A stretch of 64,000 bases of DNA from Paracoccaceae bacterium (GTDB taxonomy: Bacteria; Pseudomonadota; Alphaproteobacteria; Rhodobacterales; Rhodobacteraceae): the NCBI GenBank assembly GCA_024742695.1, contig JANSXY010000011.1:1-64000 (forward strand), written 5' to 3'. A program made the translations under genes and the position numbers. Below are positions 51,442 to 61,119 of this stretch, piece after piece. The notes below the pieces were generated by a model. It was not told where the DNA came from. It saw only the letters and a program-made list of their open reading frames with translations, and ran no database searches. Within the stretch, counting starts at the first letter, position 1; the number at the start of each line of letters is the position of its first letter.

Positions 51442-51594
51442 ATGACCAGAGACTTTCCTCTTCACCGCCCGGGCGATCCCCGGCCCGCGCCGCAAGGCGA
51501 GGGGGCCGAGATTCTGCGCGCCGCGCTGGCGGGGCTGTGCCCGACGCTGATGCGGCTGGAGGCGCTGATCGACCGGGTGGAGGCGCGGCGATGA
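51442..51594 (+). CDS. Small protein coupled to hemP
   Basis: This 50-residue protein starts MTRDFPLHRPGDPRPAPQGE and ends with an amphipathic helix (ILRAALAGLCPTLMRLEALI). The ATG follows GGGAG, and the stop overlaps the hemP start (ATGA). I do not recognise it. Coupling suggests a role with heme uptake or simple translational support of hemP. About 75 bp upstream, TGAGTATTTCA is an AT-rich dyad in a 225-bp gap, possibly an iron-regulator site. Confidence 0.55.
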   Translation: MTRDFPLHRPGDPRPAPQGEGAEILRAALAGLCPTLMRLEALIDRVEARR

Positions 51595-51755
51595 CCCTGC
51601 AGGGAAATCCCCCGGCGCTGCCGCCCGTCGATACGGTGCCGGTTCACGATGCCTCGCGCCTGACCGCCGGCGGCAACCAGGCCCGTATCGTGCTGGCCGG
51701 GCAGGTCTACACGTTGCGAATCACCCGCGCGGGCAAGCTGATCCTGACGAAGTGA
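51591..51755 (+). CDS. hemP: Hemin uptake protein HemP
   Basis: This 54-residue protein matches the HemP family: DASRLTAGGNQARIVLAGQ followed by YTLRITRAGKLILTK, with the highly conserved LR-T--GKLILTK end. HemP is a small regulator or accessory factor of heme and iron acquisition. No heme receptor or transporter is next to it here. It converges on gnd, whose stop is 14 bp away. Confidence 0.85.
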   Translation: MTLQGNPPALPPVDTVPVHDASRLTAGGNQARIVLAGQVYTLRITRAGKLILTK

Positions 51756-51768
51756 CGCCGCCCGGGCG

Positions 51769-53178
51769 TCAGCCGTCGCCGGCCCAGGGGCCGTGTTGGC
51801 CGGCGCTGCCGTCATCGAGCCGGGCGAAACCGTGCAGGCCGAAGAAATCGCGCTGCGCCTGGATCAGGTTGGCGGTGCCGCGCGCGGTGCGCATCGCGTC
51901 GAAATAGGCCAGCCCCGCCGACAGTGCCGGAACGGAAATGCCGTGCAGCGCGGCAAGGCTCACCACCTGCCGCAGGTCGTCATGGCTGCCCCGAAGCATG
52001 TCGGCGAAGCGCGGCGCCAGCATCAGGCTGCGCGCCGGATCCTCGGCCAGCGCCGCGGCCATTTCGTCGAGCATGGCGGACCGGATGATGCAGCCCGCCC
52101 GCCAGATCCGCGCCACGGTCGGCAGCGGCAGCGGGTCGCCGAAGGCCGCACCGGCGGCTGCGATCATCCCGAACCCCTGCGCGTAGCACAGCACCTTGCC
52201 CGCGATCAGCGCGCGTTCCAGCCGGTCCGGCGGCAGGGCGCCCGCCGCGACCGGGCGCGGGCCGGGGCCGAAGGCCGCCTGCCCCGCCGCGCGTTCGCCC
52301 CGCCGGGCGGACAGGTTGCGCGCCGCCACCGCCGCCTCGATCACCGGCACCGGCGCGGCGAGGTGCTGCGCCTCGATCGCGGTCCAGCGCCCGGTGCCCT
52401 TCTGCCCGGCGGCGTCCACGATCACGTCCAGCAGCGGCCCGCCGCTGGCCGCATCGACCGTGCCGGCCACCTTCGCCGTGATCTCGACGAGGTAGGAGCG
52501 CAGGATCCCCGTGTTCCAGCGATCGAAAACCGCGCCGATCTCGCCCGCCGCCATCCCCAGCCCGTCGCGCATCAGCCCGTAGGCCTCGGCGATCATCTGC
52601 ATGTCGGCATATTCGATGCCGTTGTGGACGGTCTTGACGAAATGCCCCGCGCCGCCGTTGCCCAGCCAGGCCGCGCAGGGTTCGCCCTGATGCCGGGCGG
52701 CGATGGCGGTCAGGACCGGGGCCACCCGGTCCCAGGCCGGGCGCGGCCCGCCGGCCATGATCGAGGGGCCGTGCCGCGCGCCCTCCTCGCCGCCGGACAC
52801 GCCGACGCCGAGGATGGCGATGTCGCCCGCTCCGGCCGCGCGGCGGTCGGTATCGTGGAAATTGGCGTTGCCGCCGTCGAGGATCACGTCGCCGGGATCG
52901 AGCAGCGGGCGCAGCGCGGCGATCTGGTCGTCCACCGCCGGGCCGGCCGGCACCATCAGGAGGATCGCGCGCGGTCGGCGCAGCGCGGCGACCAGCGCCG
53001 CGGGCGTCGCGGCCGGAACGATCCGGTCGCCGAGGTCGCCGGCGCGTGACATCAGGTCGTCGACGCGGCCCGGACTGCGGTTCCACACGGCGACCGGAAA
53101 ACCCTTGTCGGCGATGTTGAGCGCCAGCGCCGCCCCCATCGTGCCCAGCCCGACGACGCCGATCTCGCAGTCTGCCAT
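51769..53178 (-). CDS. gnd: 6-phosphogluconate dehydrogenase (decarboxylating)
   Basis: This 469-residue enzyme of the pentose phosphate pathway starts MADCEIGVVGLGTMGAALAL. The cofactor loop VWNRSPGR fits NADP use. Substrate-site motifs are ILGVGVSGGEEGARHGPSIM, the KTVHNGIEYADMQMIAEAY helix (catalytic Lys and nearby Asn) and KGTGRWTAIEA. Length is normal. It follows the sulfite dehydrogenase genes by 40 bp and may be cotranscribed. The ATG at 53178 was chosen over an upstream ATG that adds Arg-rich residues. Confidence 0.94.
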   Translation of the reverse strand: MADCEIGVVGLGTMGAALALNIADKGFPVAVWNRSPGRVDDLMSRAGDLGDRIVPAATPAALVAALRRPRAILLMVPAGPAVDDQIAALRPLLDPGDVILDGGNANFHDTDRRAAGAGDIAILGVGVSGGEEGARHGPSIMAGGPRPAWDRVAPVLTAIAARHQGEPCAAWLGNGGAGHFVKTVHNGIEYADMQMIAEAYGLMRDGLGMAAGEIGAVFDRWNTGILRSYLVEITAKVAGTVDAASGGPLLDVIVDAAGQKGTGRWTAIEAQHLAAPVPVIEAAVAARNLSARRGERAAGQAAFGPGPRPVAAGALPPDRLERALIAGKVLCYAQGFGMIAAAGAAFGDPLPLPTVARIWRAGCIIRSAMLDEMAAALAEDPARSLMLAPRFADMLRGSHDDLRQVVSLAALHGISVPALSAGLAYFDAMRTARGTANLIQAQRDFFGLHGFARLDDGSAGQHGPWAGDG

Positions 53179-53218
53179 GTCCTGCCCCCTCCCGTCCCGC
53201 CGGCGCGGCAACCGTGCC

Positions 53219-54157
53219 TCAGGCCCGCGCGCGGCCGTAGTACAGCTGGCTGACGTGCTCGGCCTCGGCGAAGAACAGCCAGCGTTCGGTCAGCACCCCG
53301 GCGGCGGCAAGCGGCAGGGCCGGGATCAGCGGCCAGGCCGCGCCCAGCGCCAGCGCCAGCGCCACGAGCGCGCCGGGCAGCGCGAAAAGGCCCAGCATCA
53401 CCCCGCGCCGCAGCGTCAGCGCGTGCCGGCGCGCCACCGAATAGCCCATCTCGCGCATCACGAAATTCGGCTGGGTATGCGGCGGGTCGAGCGGGCGCAC
53501 CCGCCCCAGCGCGCCAAGGCCGGTGGCCTGTTCGGCGGTGAAGCGGCCCGGATCGGCGTCGATCCCGGCCCAGTAGCGCCATTTCAGCGCCGCCGCCACG
53601 GCCAGCGCCGCCAGCCCGGCCAGCGCAACCCAGCCCGGCCCGGCCGCCGGCCCCGCCGCCGCGAAGGGCGCCAGCCCCAGCGCCCCGGTCGCCGCGGCCA
53701 GCGCCAGGTAAACCGGCCCCACATCGCCCCGATGCCACTGCCGCACCGTGCGCAGCGAGGCGTAGATCATCGCGGTCGACCAGACTGTCGCCACCGCGCC
53801 CAGCGCCGCCAGCCCGGCCAGCAGCGGCACCGCCCCGGCCCAAAGCCCGGTGACCCAGGCCAGCCACCACAGCCCCGCGGGCAGGTAGGTCGCCACCGCC
53901 AGCACCCCCTCGCGCGACAGCCAGGATGTGCGCCACTGGCTCAGCGCCCGCCAGGCCCGTTCGGGATGGCCCAGGTGGAAGGTCGAGGACAGAAGCCCGA
54001 GGGTGACGAGCGCGAGCGCCAGCGTCAGCGCCGCGATCCCCGTCCAGCCCGGCCCCGGCCCCGCGCCAAGGGCGGCGGCCAGCCCCAGCCAGAACAACAT
54101 GCCGTAGCCCGCGCCCGAGGCGGTGGTGAACAGGATCACGGAATAGGCGGGATGCAT
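53219..54157 (-). CDS. soeC: SoeC, membrane anchor of sulfite dehydrogenase (DmsC/NrfD-like)
   Basis: This 312-residue protein has eight or so membrane helices. It starts MHPAYSVILFTTASGAGYGM. STFHLGHPERAWRALSQWRTSWLSREG is the DmsC-family line (given here in two parts: STFHLGHPERAWRALSQ, WRTSWLSREG). The C-terminus reads FAEAEHVSQLYYGRARA. It anchors SoeAB and passes electrons to quinone. It lies 3 bp after soeB. The general family also serves DMSO reductases; the sulfite role comes from the SoeA/B type and sox context. Confidence 0.85.
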   Translation of the reverse strand: MHPAYSVILFTTASGAGYGMLFWLGLAAALGAGPGPGWTGIAALTLALALVTLGLLSSTFHLGHPERAWRALSQWRTSWLSREGVLAVATYLPAGLWWLAWVTGLWAGAVPLLAGLAALGAVATVWSTAMIYASLRTVRQWHRGDVGPVYLALAAATGALGLAPFAAAGPAAGPGWVALAGLAALAVAAALKWRYWAGIDADPGRFTAEQATGLGALGRVRPLDPPHTQPNFVMREMGYSVARRHALTLRRGVMLGLFALPGALVALALALGAAWPLIPALPLAAAGVLTERWLFFAEAEHVSQLYYGRARA

Positions 54158-54160
54158 CCG

Positions 54161-54916
54161 TCAGCCCCCCCGCCCCGAAAGCGCCCGGTCGACCCAGGCG
54201 AAGAACCCCTCCACCGTCGATCCGCCCGGCGCCGCCACCGGCTCCGGTGCCGGCGCGGGTTCGGCGGCGACGGTGTTGATCCGCGGCGGCAGGTACTTGT
54301 TGACCGGCTTGTAGCCGAATTCCGCCAGCAGGTCGAAGCCGCCCCGGTCGGCGACCTGCCGCGACACCGCGCTGTCGGGATCGCCGAGATCGCCGAAGGC
54401 CCGCGCCCCGGTCGGACAGGCGCGCACGCAGGCCGGCACCCGGTCTTCCTCGGCCAGCGTCTCGTTGTAGATCCGGTCCACGCACAGCGTGCACTTCTTC
54501 ATCACGCCGTCGTCGTGGTCGTACTCCCGCGCGCCGTAGGGGCAGGCCCAGGAACACAGCTTGCAGCCGATGCAGGTATCGGGATTGACCAGCACGATCC
54601 CGTCCTCGGCGCGCTTGTAGCTGGCCCCGGTCGGGCAGACGGTGACGCAGTCGGGCTCCTCGCAGTGCAGGCAGGAGCGCGGGAAATGCACGGTCCGGCC
54701 GCCGCCCGCGGGGCCGGTCACCTCGTAGGAATGGATCCGGTTCAGCCAGGCCCCCGACGGGTCCGCGCCGTAGGGGTCGTGATCGGACAGCGGCGCCGAA
54801 TAGCCGCCGGTGTTCCATTCCTTGCACGAGGTCGCGCAGGCCTGGCAGCCCACGCAGATGTCAAGATCGATGACGAGGCCAAGCTTCCTGCCCGTCCCCT
54901 CCGGCAGCGCGGTCAT
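54161..54916 (-). CDS. soeB: SoeB, four-cluster iron-sulfur subunit of sulfite dehydrogenase
   Basis: This 251-residue ferredoxin-like protein has four [4Fe-4S] Cys groups: CVGCQACATSCKEW, CLHCEEPDCVTVCP, CIGCKLCSWACPYG, and CTLCVDRI with VPACVRACP. A Pro/Ala-rich linker precedes a short C-terminal tail (EGFFAWVDRALSG). It carries electrons from SoeA to SoeC. The ATG overlaps the soeA stop (ATGA). Confidence 0.88.
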   Translation of the reverse strand: MTALPEGTGRKLGLVIDLDICVGCQACATSCKEWNTGGYSAPLSDHDPYGADPSGAWLNRIHSYEVTGPAGGGRTVHFPRSCLHCEEPDCVTVCPTGASYKRAEDGIVLVNPDTCIGCKLCSWACPYGAREYDHDDGVMKKCTLCVDRIYNETLAEEDRVPACVRACPTGARAFGDLGDPDSAVSRQVADRGGFDLLAEFGYKPVNKYLPPRINTVAAEPAPAPEPVAAPGGSTVEGFFAWVDRALSGRGG

Positions 54917-57768
54917 GCCCCCCTCCCCCGCCATTCGGCGCCGAAGGCCAGCCGGTCGGGCGCGGCGGGGCGGCCCGCGGTGCCCAGCGGTTCGAAATAG
55001 GGCTCCGTCCGCTCGCCCGGCTCGGCCTTCTCGATCGCCACGCGCAGGTCGAACCACGCCGCCTGGCCGGTGATCGGGTCGGAATTGGAATAGCGATAGC
55101 CGCCGCCGCCTTCGGGCAGAAGCTCGGATATCAGGTGGTTGAGCAGGAAACCCCGCGCGCTTTCCGGCGCATCGCCCGACAGCCCCCAGGCGCCGCGCCG
55201 CTTGCCGATCGCGTTCCAGGTCCAGACCGTGTCGGGATTGACGCCCTCCATCAGCCGGACCTGGCACTTCACCCGGCCAAGGTGCGACGTCAGCCATACC
55301 CAGTCCTCGTCCACGACCCCGATCCGCGCGCCAAGGTCGCGGTGGATGTAAAGCCGGTTCTCCGCCGTGATCTGCCGCAGCCACGCGTTCTGCGATCCCC
55401 AGGAATGATACATGTGCATCGGCCGCTGGGTGATCGCGTGCAGCGGATAGGCGCCCGCCGCCACCAGCTCGCCCTCGAAGGGCGGATACCAGAACGGCAG
55501 CGGATCGAAATGCCGGATGATCCGGTCGCGGGCATGGTCGGGCGGCTGGCGATCCCCATGCCCCTCCGCCGCCAGCCGGAACCGCTGCAACGGTTCGCAG
55601 TAAAGCTGGAAGACCGTGGGCGCGGCGGTCGGGCGAAAGCCGATCTCCACCGCCCAGTCGAGGTAGCCGCGATTGGCGTGCTTGTAATAGGCGTGTTCCG
55701 GCGCGATCGGGATAGTGCAGAACGCGCCGTTGGCGATGTAGCGATCCAGCTGGCCGGGGTTCGGCGCGCCGACCCCGGTCTTGTCGCCCTCGGCCCCGCG
55801 CCAGCCGGCGAGCGGGCCGACGCCGGGCTTGCGTTCATGGTTGACGATGTAGTCGGGATAGCCGCCGGGATAGCGTGGCGCGCCGTCGTCGGTCACGAAA
55901 CCGGGCAGCTTCAGCCGCGCGCCGAGGTCTATCAGCACCTCCTGGAAGCCGCGCACGTCGCGTTCGGGCGTGACCACCGGATGCCGGATCGCATCCGCCG
56001 CGTGGTCGGGTTCCGAGATCGGCCTGTCGAGCAGCGAGATGCAATCCCACCGCTCCAGGTAGGTCGTGTCGGGCAGGATCAGGTCGGCGAAGGGCACGGT
56101 TTCGGAATAATAGGCATCCGAATAGATGATCTTCGGGATCAGGTAGTCGCCGTTCTCGTCCGTCGCGGTCAGCGCGTCGAGCGTGCCGGGCACGTTCATC
56201 GACGAGTTCCACGCCATGTTCGCCATGTACATGAACAGCACGTCGATCCCGTAGGGATCGCGCGTCGCGGCGTTGTTGATCACCATGTGCATCAGCCCGT
56301 GGGCCGACATCGGCGCATCCCAGGAAAACCCCTTGTCGATCCGCGCCGGCCGGCCGTCGCCGTCCAGCAGCAGATGCTCGGGCCCCAGCGGAAAGCCCAG
56401 GTGCGGGCCGGGCAGCGGGGTGTCCGGCGCCACCTCGTCGGGCCGGCCATGCGGGCGCAGCGGCGGCGGGGCGGTGTTCGGATAGGGCGGCTTGTAGCGA
56501 AACCCGCCGGGGCAATCGATCGTGCCCAGCAGGATCTGCAGCACATGGATCATCCGGCAGGTCTGGAAGCCGTTGGAATGGGCCGAGATCCCGCGCATCG
56601 CATGCATCGACACCGGCCGCCCGATCATCCTGTCGTGGCGCCGGCCCCAGGCGTCGGTCCAGGGCCGGTCGAGCACGATTTCCTCGCGGAAGGCGACATG
56701 GGCAAGCTCTGCCGCGATCCGGCGGGTCTGATCCGCCGGCACGCCGCAGCGCTCGGCCACCGCCTCGGGGGCGTATTCGTCCGACAGGTAGCGTTCGGCC
56801 ATCATCTCGAACACCGGCCGCGCCCGTCGCCCGTCGGGCAGAACCCGCGCCCCGGTCATCGCCGGCGCGGTCTCGCCGGCCATGCCGCTGGCGAAATCAC
56901 CCGTCGCGGTCGACCAGACCATCGGGTTGCCCTCGGCGTCGCGGGCGAACAGGCCGTGATCGGCCATGCCCGGCGCGTCGATCACCAGCCAGGGCGCGTT
57001 GGTGTAGCGCGCGAGGTAGTCCAGATCGACCTGCCGGGTGCGGAACAGCTCTTGGATCAGCGCGCCGACGAACAGCCCGTCTGTGCCGGGCCGGATGCCC
57101 ACCCATTCGTCGGCCACCGCGTTGTAGCCGGTCCGCACCGGGTTGACCGACACCACCTTGACGCCGCGGCCCTTCAGCTTGCCGATGCCGATCTTGATCG
57201 GGTTCGAGGCGTGATCCTCCGCCACCCCGAACAGCAGGAAATACCGCGTATGCTCCCAGTCCGGATCACCGAATTCCCAGAACGCGCCGCCGAAGGTGTA
57301 AAGCCCGCCGGCGGCCATGTTGACCGAACAGAACCCGCCATGCGCGGCGAAGTTCGGCGTGCCGAACTGCATCGCCCAGTAGCCGGTGAGCGACTGGCTC
57401 TGGTCGCGGCCGGTGAAGAAGGCCAGCTTCCTGGGATCGGTGCGCCGCACCTCGGCCAGCCAGCCGGTCGCGATCTGAAGCGCCTCGTCCCAGCCGATCT
57501 CCTCGAACCGGCCCGATCCCCGCGGCCCCACCCGCTTCATCGGCGCCGACAGCCGCGCCGGCGAGTAGTGCTGCATGATCCCGGCCGACCCCTTGCCGCA
57601 CAGCACGCCGCGGTTCACCGGGTGGTCGCGGTTGCCCTCGATGTAGCGCACCTTGCCGTCGCGGACATGCACGTCGATGCCGCAGCGGCAGGCGCACATG
57701 TAGCAGGTGGTCTTCGCGACATGGTCGCCGACCTTCGCATGCAGGTCGATCCTGGGTTCGTGGCCCAC
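54913..57768 (-). CDS. soeA: SoeA, molybdopterin catalytic subunit of cytoplasmic sulfite dehydrogenase
   Basis: This 951-residue molybdopterin oxidoreductase has an N-terminal [4Fe-4S] motif TTCYMCACRCG with the fourth Cys in RGVLCGKGSAG, then the complex-iron-sulfur-molybdoenzyme domains and a C-terminal dinucleotide-binding domain (LGARIGVVDEDWVWLTSHLG). No Tat signal is seen, in line with the cytoplasmic SoeABC that oxidises sulfite to sulfate. The GTG start at 57768 has GGAGGAAG upstream; the longer frame is Arg-rich. Related polysulfide or DMSO-type enzymes are the alternative. Confidence 0.83.
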   Translation of the reverse strand: MGHEPRIDLHAKVGDHVAKTTCYMCACRCGIDVHVRDGKVRYIEGNRDHPVNRGVLCGKGSAGIMQHYSPARLSAPMKRVGPRGSGRFEEIGWDEALQIATGWLAEVRRTDPRKLAFFTGRDQSQSLTGYWAMQFGTPNFAAHGGFCSVNMAAGGLYTFGGAFWEFGDPDWEHTRYFLLFGVAEDHASNPIKIGIGKLKGRGVKVVSVNPVRTGYNAVADEWVGIRPGTDGLFVGALIQELFRTRQVDLDYLARYTNAPWLVIDAPGMADHGLFARDAEGNPMVWSTATGDFASGMAGETAPAMTGARVLPDGRRARPVFEMMAERYLSDEYAPEAVAERCGVPADQTRRIAAELAHVAFREEIVLDRPWTDAWGRRHDRMIGRPVSMHAMRGISAHSNGFQTCRMIHVLQILLGTIDCPGGFRYKPPYPNTAPPPLRPHGRPDEVAPDTPLPGPHLGFPLGPEHLLLDGDGRPARIDKGFSWDAPMSAHGLMHMVINNAATRDPYGIDVLFMYMANMAWNSSMNVPGTLDALTATDENGDYLIPKIIYSDAYYSETVPFADLILPDTTYLERWDCISLLDRPISEPDHAADAIRHPVVTPERDVRGFQEVLIDLGARLKLPGFVTDDGAPRYPGGYPDYIVNHERKPGVGPLAGWRGAEGDKTGVGAPNPGQLDRYIANGAFCTIPIAPEHAYYKHANRGYLDWAVEIGFRPTAAPTVFQLYCEPLQRFRLAAEGHGDRQPPDHARDRIIRHFDPLPFWYPPFEGELVAAGAYPLHAITQRPMHMYHSWGSQNAWLRQITAENRLYIHRDLGARIGVVDEDWVWLTSHLGRVKCQVRLMEGVNPDTVWTWNAIGKRRGAWGLSGDAPESARGFLLNHLISELLPEGGGGYRYSNSDPITGQAAWFDLRVAIEKAEPGERTEPYFEPLGTAGRPAAPDRLAFGAEWRGRGA

Positions 57769-57948
57769 GCGTCTTCCTCCCTGTCCGGCCCGGCGGCACG
57801 ATCGCCGGGCGGCGCAGCCGCCGCGCGCCGATCCGAGACAGGCCATGAGCCATATGCGGCACCGGCCGCCCCGGGGCCGCGATTCGCTGCCGGGATATGA
57901 CGCACGAGGACGCGGCCGGGCGAAACCCCCGATCCGCCGAAGACCCGA

Positions 57949-58980
57949 TCAGGCGGCCCAGTCCAGCACCACCTTGCCCGAGCGGCCCGATGCCATCGCG
58001 GCGAAGCCTTTCGCGAAATCGGCCGCGGGGAACCGGTGGGTGATCACCCGGCTGACGTCGAGGCCGTTTTGCAGCATCGCGATCATCTTGTACCAGGTCT
58101 CGAACATCTCGCGGCCATAGACGCCCTTGATCGTGATCGCCTTGAAGACGATGCGGCTCCAGTCCACCGGCGAGACGCCGGGCGGGATGCCGAGAAGGGC
58201 GATCTTGCCGCCCATCACCAGCGCCTCGACCATCTGGTCGAGCGCGGCCTGGCTGCCCGACATTTCCAGCCCGACGTCGAAGCCCTGTTTCAGCCCCAGG
58301 TCAGCGATCACGTCGCGCAGATCCTCGCGCCCGGCATCGACGCAGCGCGCGGTGGGCACGACCTGCGCGGCCAGCGCCAGCCGGTCGGGGTTGATGTCGG
58401 TGATCACCACGTGCCGCGCCCCGGCATGGCGGCAGACGGCCGCCGCCATGATCCCGATCGGCCCGGCGCCGGTGATCAGCACGTCCTCGCCCAGCAGATC
58501 GAAGCTGAGCGCGGTGTGCACGGCATTGCCCAGCGGGTCGAGGATCGCGCCGATCTCGTCGGGAATGTCGTCGGGCAGCGGCACGACGTTGAAGGCCGGC
58601 AGGGCCAGGTACTCGGCGAAGGCGCCCTGCACGTTCACGCCGATCCCGCGGGTGCCGGGGTCAAGGTGGAACCTGCCCGCGCGCGATTGCCGGCTGTCGG
58701 TGCCGATCAGGTGGCCCTCGCCCGAACAGCGCTGACCCACCGCCAGCCCGGTGACGTCGCGGCCGATCTCGACGATCTCGCCGGCGAATTCGTGGCCGGT
58801 GATCATCGGCACCGGCACGGTGTGGGCGGCCCAGTCGTCCCAGTTCCAGATATGCACGTCGGTGCCGCAGATGCCGGTCTTGCGCACCCGGATCAGCACG
58901 TCGTCGGGCCCGATTTCGGGCACCGGCGCCTCGATTCGCCACAGGCCGGGTTCGGGCCGCGATTTTTCCAGCGCGGTCAT
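57949..58980 (-). CDS. tdh: L-threonine 3-dehydrogenase
   Basis: This 343-residue zinc medium-chain dehydrogenase oxidises threonine to 2-amino-3-ketobutyrate. The catalytic zinc Cys38 lies in [15 protein letters not shown], and [11 protein letters not shown] follows. The NAD motif is [14 protein letters not shown]. The structural-zinc Cys loop is altered: the segment [20 protein letters not shown] keeps none of the four cysteines of the E. coli enzyme. That loop is worth checking. It is downstream of kbl with a 14-bp gap. Confidence 0.92.
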   Translation of the reverse strand: MTALEKSRPEPGLWRIEAPVPEIGPDDVLIRVRKTGICGTDVHIWNWDDWAAHTVPVPMITGHEFAGEIVEIGRDVTGLAVGQRCSGEGHLIGTDSRQSRAGRFHLDPGTRGIGVNVQGAFAEYLALPAFNVVPLPDDIPDEIGAILDPLGNAVHTALSFDLLGEDVLITGAGPIGIMAAAVCRHAGARHVVITDINPDRLALAAQVVPTARCVDAGREDLRDVIADLGLKQGFDVGLEMSGSQAALDQMVEALVMGGKIALLGIPPGVSPVDWSRIVFKAITIKGVYGREMFETWYKMIAMLQNGLDVSRVITHRFPAADFAKGFAAMASGRSGKVVLDWAA

Positions 58981-58994
58981 GGTGGCGGGCCGGG

Positions 58995-60194
58995 TCACGC
59001 GATCACCCCCAGTTCGCGGCCGGCGGTTTCGAAGGCCGCCAGCGCGGTGTCGAGATCCGCGCGCGTCAGCGCCGCCGACATCTGGGTGCGGATCCGCGCC
59101 TGCCCCTTCGGCACCACCGGGAAGAAGAACCCCGCGACGAACACGCCCAGCGCGTCCAGCCGCGCCGCCATCGCCTGCGCCAGCTTCGCCTCGCCCAGCA
59201 TCACCGGCACGATCGGGTGGTCGCCCGGCAGAAGATCGAAGCCCAGCCGCGTCAGCCCGGCGCGCCAGTAGGCGGCATTGTCGAACAGCCGCGCGCGCAG
59301 GTCGTCGCCGTCGCGCACCAGCCGCAGGGCCGCGATCCCGGCGGCGGTGATCGCGGGCGGCAGCGCGTTCGAGAACAGGTAGGGCCGGGCGCGCTGGCGC
59401 AACAGGTCGATCACCGGTTGCGGCCCGGCGATGTAGCCGCCCAGCGCGCCGCCCAGCGCCTTGCCCAGCGTGCCGGTCAGGATGTCGACCTTCACCCCGA
59501 AATGCGCGGGCGTGCCGGCGCCCGCCGGCCCCATGAAACCCGTGGCATGGCAATCGTCGACCATCACCATCGCGTCGTAAGCCTTTGCCAGCGCGGTGAT
59601 TTCCGGCAGTTTCGCGAGGTATCCGTCCATCGAGAACACGCCGTCGGTCGCGATCATCACGAACCGCGCGCCCGCGTCGCGTGCCGCGCGCAACTGCGCC
59701 TCGAGGTCGGCCATGTCGGAATTGGCGTAGCGATAGCGCCGCGCCTTGCACAGCCGGATCCCGTCGATGATCGAGGCATGGTTCAGCGCGTCCGAGATCA
59801 CCGCGTCCTCCGGCCCCAGGAGGGGTTCGAACAGCCCGCCATTGGCGTCGAAACAGGCCGCGAACAGGATCGCGTCGTCCTTGCCGAGAAAGGCGGCGAG
59901 ATCGGTCTCCAGCCGGCGGTGCAGATCCTGCGTGCCGCAGATGAACCGGACCGAGGCCATGCCGAAGCCGTGATCGCGCATGGCGGACGCGGCCGCGCCG
60001 ACAAGCTCGGGATGGTCGGCGAGGCCCAGGTAGTTGTTGGCGCACAGGTTGATCATCCGGCGCGCGCCGCCTTCGCCGGCCACCGCGATCCGCCCCGATT
60101 GGGGCGAGGTGATCAACCGCTCGCGCTTCGTCAGACCGTCGCGCTCGATCTCGCCCAGCGTTTCGGCGACATGGGCGAGGAATGCGTCGGACAT
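58995..60194 (-). CDS. kbl: 2-amino-3-ketobutyrate CoA ligase (glycine C-acetyltransferase)
   Basis: This 399-residue PLP enzyme splits 2-amino-3-ketobutyrate with CoA to glycine and acetyl-CoA. The PLP Lys is about 245 in [10 protein letters not shown]. Other marks are [26 protein letters not shown] and [11 protein letters not shown]. It works with tdh in threonine breakdown. The ATG at 60194 has GGGAGGGT upstream. Confidence 0.95.
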   Translation of the reverse strand: MSDAFLAHVAETLGEIERDGLTKRERLITSPQSGRIAVAGEGGARRMINLCANNYLGLADHPELVGAAASAMRDHGFGMASVRFICGTQDLHRRLETDLAAFLGKDDAILFAACFDANGGLFEPLLGPEDAVISDALNHASIIDGIRLCKARRYRYANSDMADLEAQLRAARDAGARFVMIATDGVFSMDGYLAKLPEITALAKAYDAMVMVDDCHATGFMGPAGAGTPAHFGVKVDILTGTLGKALGGALGGYIAGPQPVIDLLRQRARPYLFSNALPPAITAAGIAALRLVRDGDDLRARLFDNAAYWRAGLTRLGFDLLPGDHPIVPVMLGEAKLAQAMAARLDALGVFVAGFFFPVVPKGQARIRTQMSAALTRADLDTALAAFETAGRELGVIA

Positions 60195-60227
60195 CGGACC
60201 CTCCCGCAGCCTATCCGTCATGCTGGC

Positions 60228-60256
60228 AGAATGATCCGATATCACGGATATGTCAA
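60228..60256 (-). promoter_or_regulatory. Promoter of kbl-tdh
   Basis: On the minus strand a perfect -35 TTGACA (60256-60251) is followed after 17 bp by CATTCT (60233-60228). The spacer holds repeated ATATC units (ATATCCGTGATATCGG), a likely binding site for the XRE-cupin regulator encoded just upstream. Confidence 0.5.
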
Positions 60257-60288
60257 TATACTGGAATCTTGCCGTTATACCGGAGCCG

Positions 60289-60855
60289 TCATCCGCCCTG
60301 CACGATCAGCAGCGCCCGCGCCGGCGCCTCGGCCCGGATCGCATGGGCAAGATCGGCGGCATATCGCACCGTGTCGCCCGCCGCCGCCTGCACGACCTCC
60401 GCGCCCGAGGCGATTTCCAGCCGACCTTCCAGCACCGTGAGGTGTTCCACCGTGCCGGCCTCGTGCGCCGTGCTTTCCAGCGCCGCGCCGGCGGCAAGGC
60501 GGAGATCGTAGACCTCGGTTCGCCCGACCGACTCGGCGCTGCTGAGGATCCGGATCTCGCACCCCGCCGCGCGATTGCGAATCACCGGTGTGCGGTCGGC
60601 GGTCATCACCTCGCGGATCGGGTTCTCGGCGGCGCGTTCGCTGTCGAGCAGGGCGGAGAAATCGATGTTGAGCGCGCGGGTGAGGTTCCACAGGCTCGCC
60701 ACCGTGGGGCTGGATTCGCCGCGCTCGATCTGGCTCAGCATCGAGCGCGACACGCCCGACAGCTTCGCCAGCGCATCGAGGCTGAGGCCCTTCTCGGTGC
60801 GTTCCTCGCGCAGCCGCGCGGCCAGCCTCTGGGTGATCTCGGCCCTGTCCTTCAT
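60289..60855 (-). CDS. XRE-family regulator with C-terminal cupin domain
   Basis: This 188-residue protein has an N-terminal helix-turn-helix ([20 protein letters not shown], then [20 protein letters not shown]) and a C-terminal cupin barrel (about 110-188; [35 protein letters not shown]). Such regulators sense small metabolites through the cupin. It is upstream of kbl-tdh on the same strand, 94 bp apart, so it probably controls threonine or related amino-acid catabolism. That target is inference. Confidence 0.88.
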   Translation of the reverse strand: MKDRAEITQRLAARLREERTEKGLSLDALAKLSGVSRSMLSQIERGESSPTVASLWNLTRALNIDFSALLDSERAAENPIREVMTADRTPVIRNRAAGCEIRILSSAESVGRTEVYDLRLAAGAALESTAHEAGTVEHLTVLEGRLEIASGAEVVQAAAGDTVRYAADLAHAIRAEAPARALLIVQGG

Positions 60856-61119
60856 GCCCCCTGCCCCGGATCGGCGCTGTCCCGTGCCACCGTAGCGCCG
60901 GAACCGGGTGGCGGCCAATGGGATATCGCCGGCCGGCCGCCCCGGGCCGCGCCGCCCGGCCTTCGCGTGGGCGTCCCGCGGAGCACCGACGACAAGGGTT
61001 TGGGCGACGTGGTCGCGGACCGGCCGGATCGGAACCGCAGATGATGAAGGTCATGGACCCGCGCGCCCGCCGGCGCGATGATTGGGGCAGTTTGGGCTCG
61101 GCAAGTCTCGGAGGGTAGG

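Noticed and set aside
55135-57900. 921-codon plus-strand frame
   Set aside because: It is the reverse shadow of soeA, with no recognisable domain and low-complexity Arg/Gly/His content.
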